Source of the DNA: Paracoccus marcusii
GTDB taxonomy: Bacteria; Pseudomonadota; Alphaproteobacteria; Rhodobacterales; Rhodobacteraceae
DNA length: 40,329 bases
NCBI RefSeq assembly: GCF_006151785.1
Contig: NZ_VDDD01000015.1
Coordinates: 1-40,329, forward strand
Reading direction: 5' to 3'
The notes beneath the pieces are model-generated. The model saw only the letters and a list, made by a program, of their open reading frames with translations. It was not told the origin of the DNA and searched no databases. Position 1 is the stretch's first letter. Each line of letters opens with the position of its first letter. Made by a program: the position numbers and the translations under genes. This document shows, in pieces, positions 39,758 through 40,329 of the stretch.

Positions 39758-39786
39758 GATATAGGGAACGCGCCGCAAATCCACAA
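39758..39786 (-). promoter_or_regulatory. promoter of the 63-residue protein gene
   Basis: On the minus strand TTGTGG (39781-39786), a 17-base spacer and TATATC (39758-39763) form a good sigma-70-type promoter in an otherwise GC-rich setting. The DUF4174 gene ends 19 bases upstream of it. Confidence 0.65.
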
Positions 39787-39804
39787 GTTTCGCGGCACTG
39801 CGCC

Positions 39805-40329
39805 TTATCGCATCACGCTGCCGCGCCCGATCTCCTGCCGGCGCAGGGGCAGACGGTCGATGGCGCGGCCGATCTCTCTGGCATCCCATGGGACGGGGCG
39901 GCGGATCTTGACCTGTCCGTCCTTGTCGATCAGCACCAGCGAGAACCCCTGCGGGCGCAGCTGCTGTCGCCACGTGCTGTTGGCCGACGGGTCACTGTCG
40001 AGGACAAGCACCACGTCGCGCGACGCCAGCGCCCGACCGTCACGGCGCAGCGATGCCACCTGGTCGACAAAGGCCGGGTCGTCCGCAGTGTCGGCAAAGA
40101 TCACCACGGGGCGCGCCGTCCACAGGAACTGGTCCGGGTCGACCGTAGCGGCGTCCAGCACCTGCGGAGAGCCGTCGTCCAGGGGGGACGCGTCCGGCAG
40201 CGGGTCGGGCTCGACGCGCTGCGCGACCGGCGGCAGACGAGCAGGGTTGCGTTGCGGCACCGTGTCGCGCGGCTGCGTCGCGGCCGTCGCCCCGTCCGGT
40301 GTCCGCACGGAGGCGCCATCCGGCGGGGG
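39805..40329 (-). CDS. DUF4174 domain protein, N-terminus outside the window
   Basis: At least 174 residues; the frame is open to the window edge, so the start and any signal peptide are missing. After a proline-rich linker comes a DUF4174 domain: LWTARPVVIFADTADD, LASRDVVLVLDSDPSAN, FSLVLIDKDGQVKIRRPVPW and DRLPLRRQEIGRG. It lines up with the domain at 38443 (FQVLLIGKDGGIKMR, DSMPMRQQEMR), so the two are paralogues, but this one is longer. A GTG at 40308 is an alternative inside start. Role unknown, probably periplasmic. Confidence 0.83.
   Translation of the reverse strand, partial: PPPDGASVRTPDGATAATQPRDTVPQRNPARLPPVAQRVEPDPLPDASPLDDGSPQVLDAATVDPDQFLWTARPVVIFADTADDPAFVDQVASLRRDGRALASRDVVLVLDSDPSANSTWRQQLRPQGFSLVLIDKDGQVKIRRPVPWDAREIGRAIDRLPLRRQEIGRGSVMR

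Overview
This is a GC-rich, gene-dense chromosomal stretch whose gene families, gene order and start/stop overlaps point to an alphaproteobacterium of the Rhodobacteraceae, most like Paracoccus. Pointers are the CcmE/CcmF/CcmH cytochrome c maturation proteins, a fused IspDF, a Suv3-like helicase followed by an S4 protein, a seven-iron ferredoxin and CarD, a large fused indolepyruvate ferredoxin oxidoreductase, and propionyl-CoA carboxylase. There is no insertion sequence, no CRISPR array and no tRNA or rRNA gene that I can see. Nearly all of the window is ordinary core genome; the interest lies in how small non-core units and regulatory sites sit between core genes.

Layout. 1-1352 (+): the end of a GGDEF protein, a DUF983 membrane protein and a Nudix hydrolase. 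1349-7210 (-): murI, ccmE, a two-gene endolysin-holin lysis cassette, ccmF, ccmH and an enoyl-CoA hydratase. The lysis cassette has a textbook CtrA box upstream and resembles the separately located lysis genes used by Rhodobacter gene transfer agents. 7278-11734: indolepyruvate ferredoxin oxidoreductase (-) divergent from a LysR regulator (+), with an array of TGACC half-sites between them. 11735-12037: a probable small RNA with a heat-shock-type promoter and a strong intrinsic terminator. 12038-16318 (+): purL-ispDF-pgpA-cinA, all overlapping.

16315-21122 (-): threonine aldolase, a cysteine-cluster protein, ribF, a MaoC hydratase with a PhaR-like operator, a HAD hydrolase and Mn-dependent pyrophosphatase. 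21261-26250 (-): TPR protein, RNA helicase, S4 protein, fdxA and carD. 26312-27543 (+): an SCP2 protein and an alpha/beta hydrolase. 27581-30073 (-): phoH, ybeY and corC/ybeX, a ribosome and RNA maturation operon. 30209-32699 (-): alr and a MlaE/MlaF-type ABC pair.

32870-38432 (+): pccB and pccA of the methylmalonyl-CoA pathway, separated by four small genes, three of them tiny lipoproteins, and by an intrinsic terminator just before pccA. 38443-40329: two DUF4174 proteins flanking a membrane-anchored protein and a 63-residue basic protein; the last gene runs off the window.

Many neighbouring genes overlap by ATGA or GTGA, so translational coupling is the rule. Calls of regulatory sites are pattern matches made by eye and are inference; the protein family calls rest on recognisable motifs.
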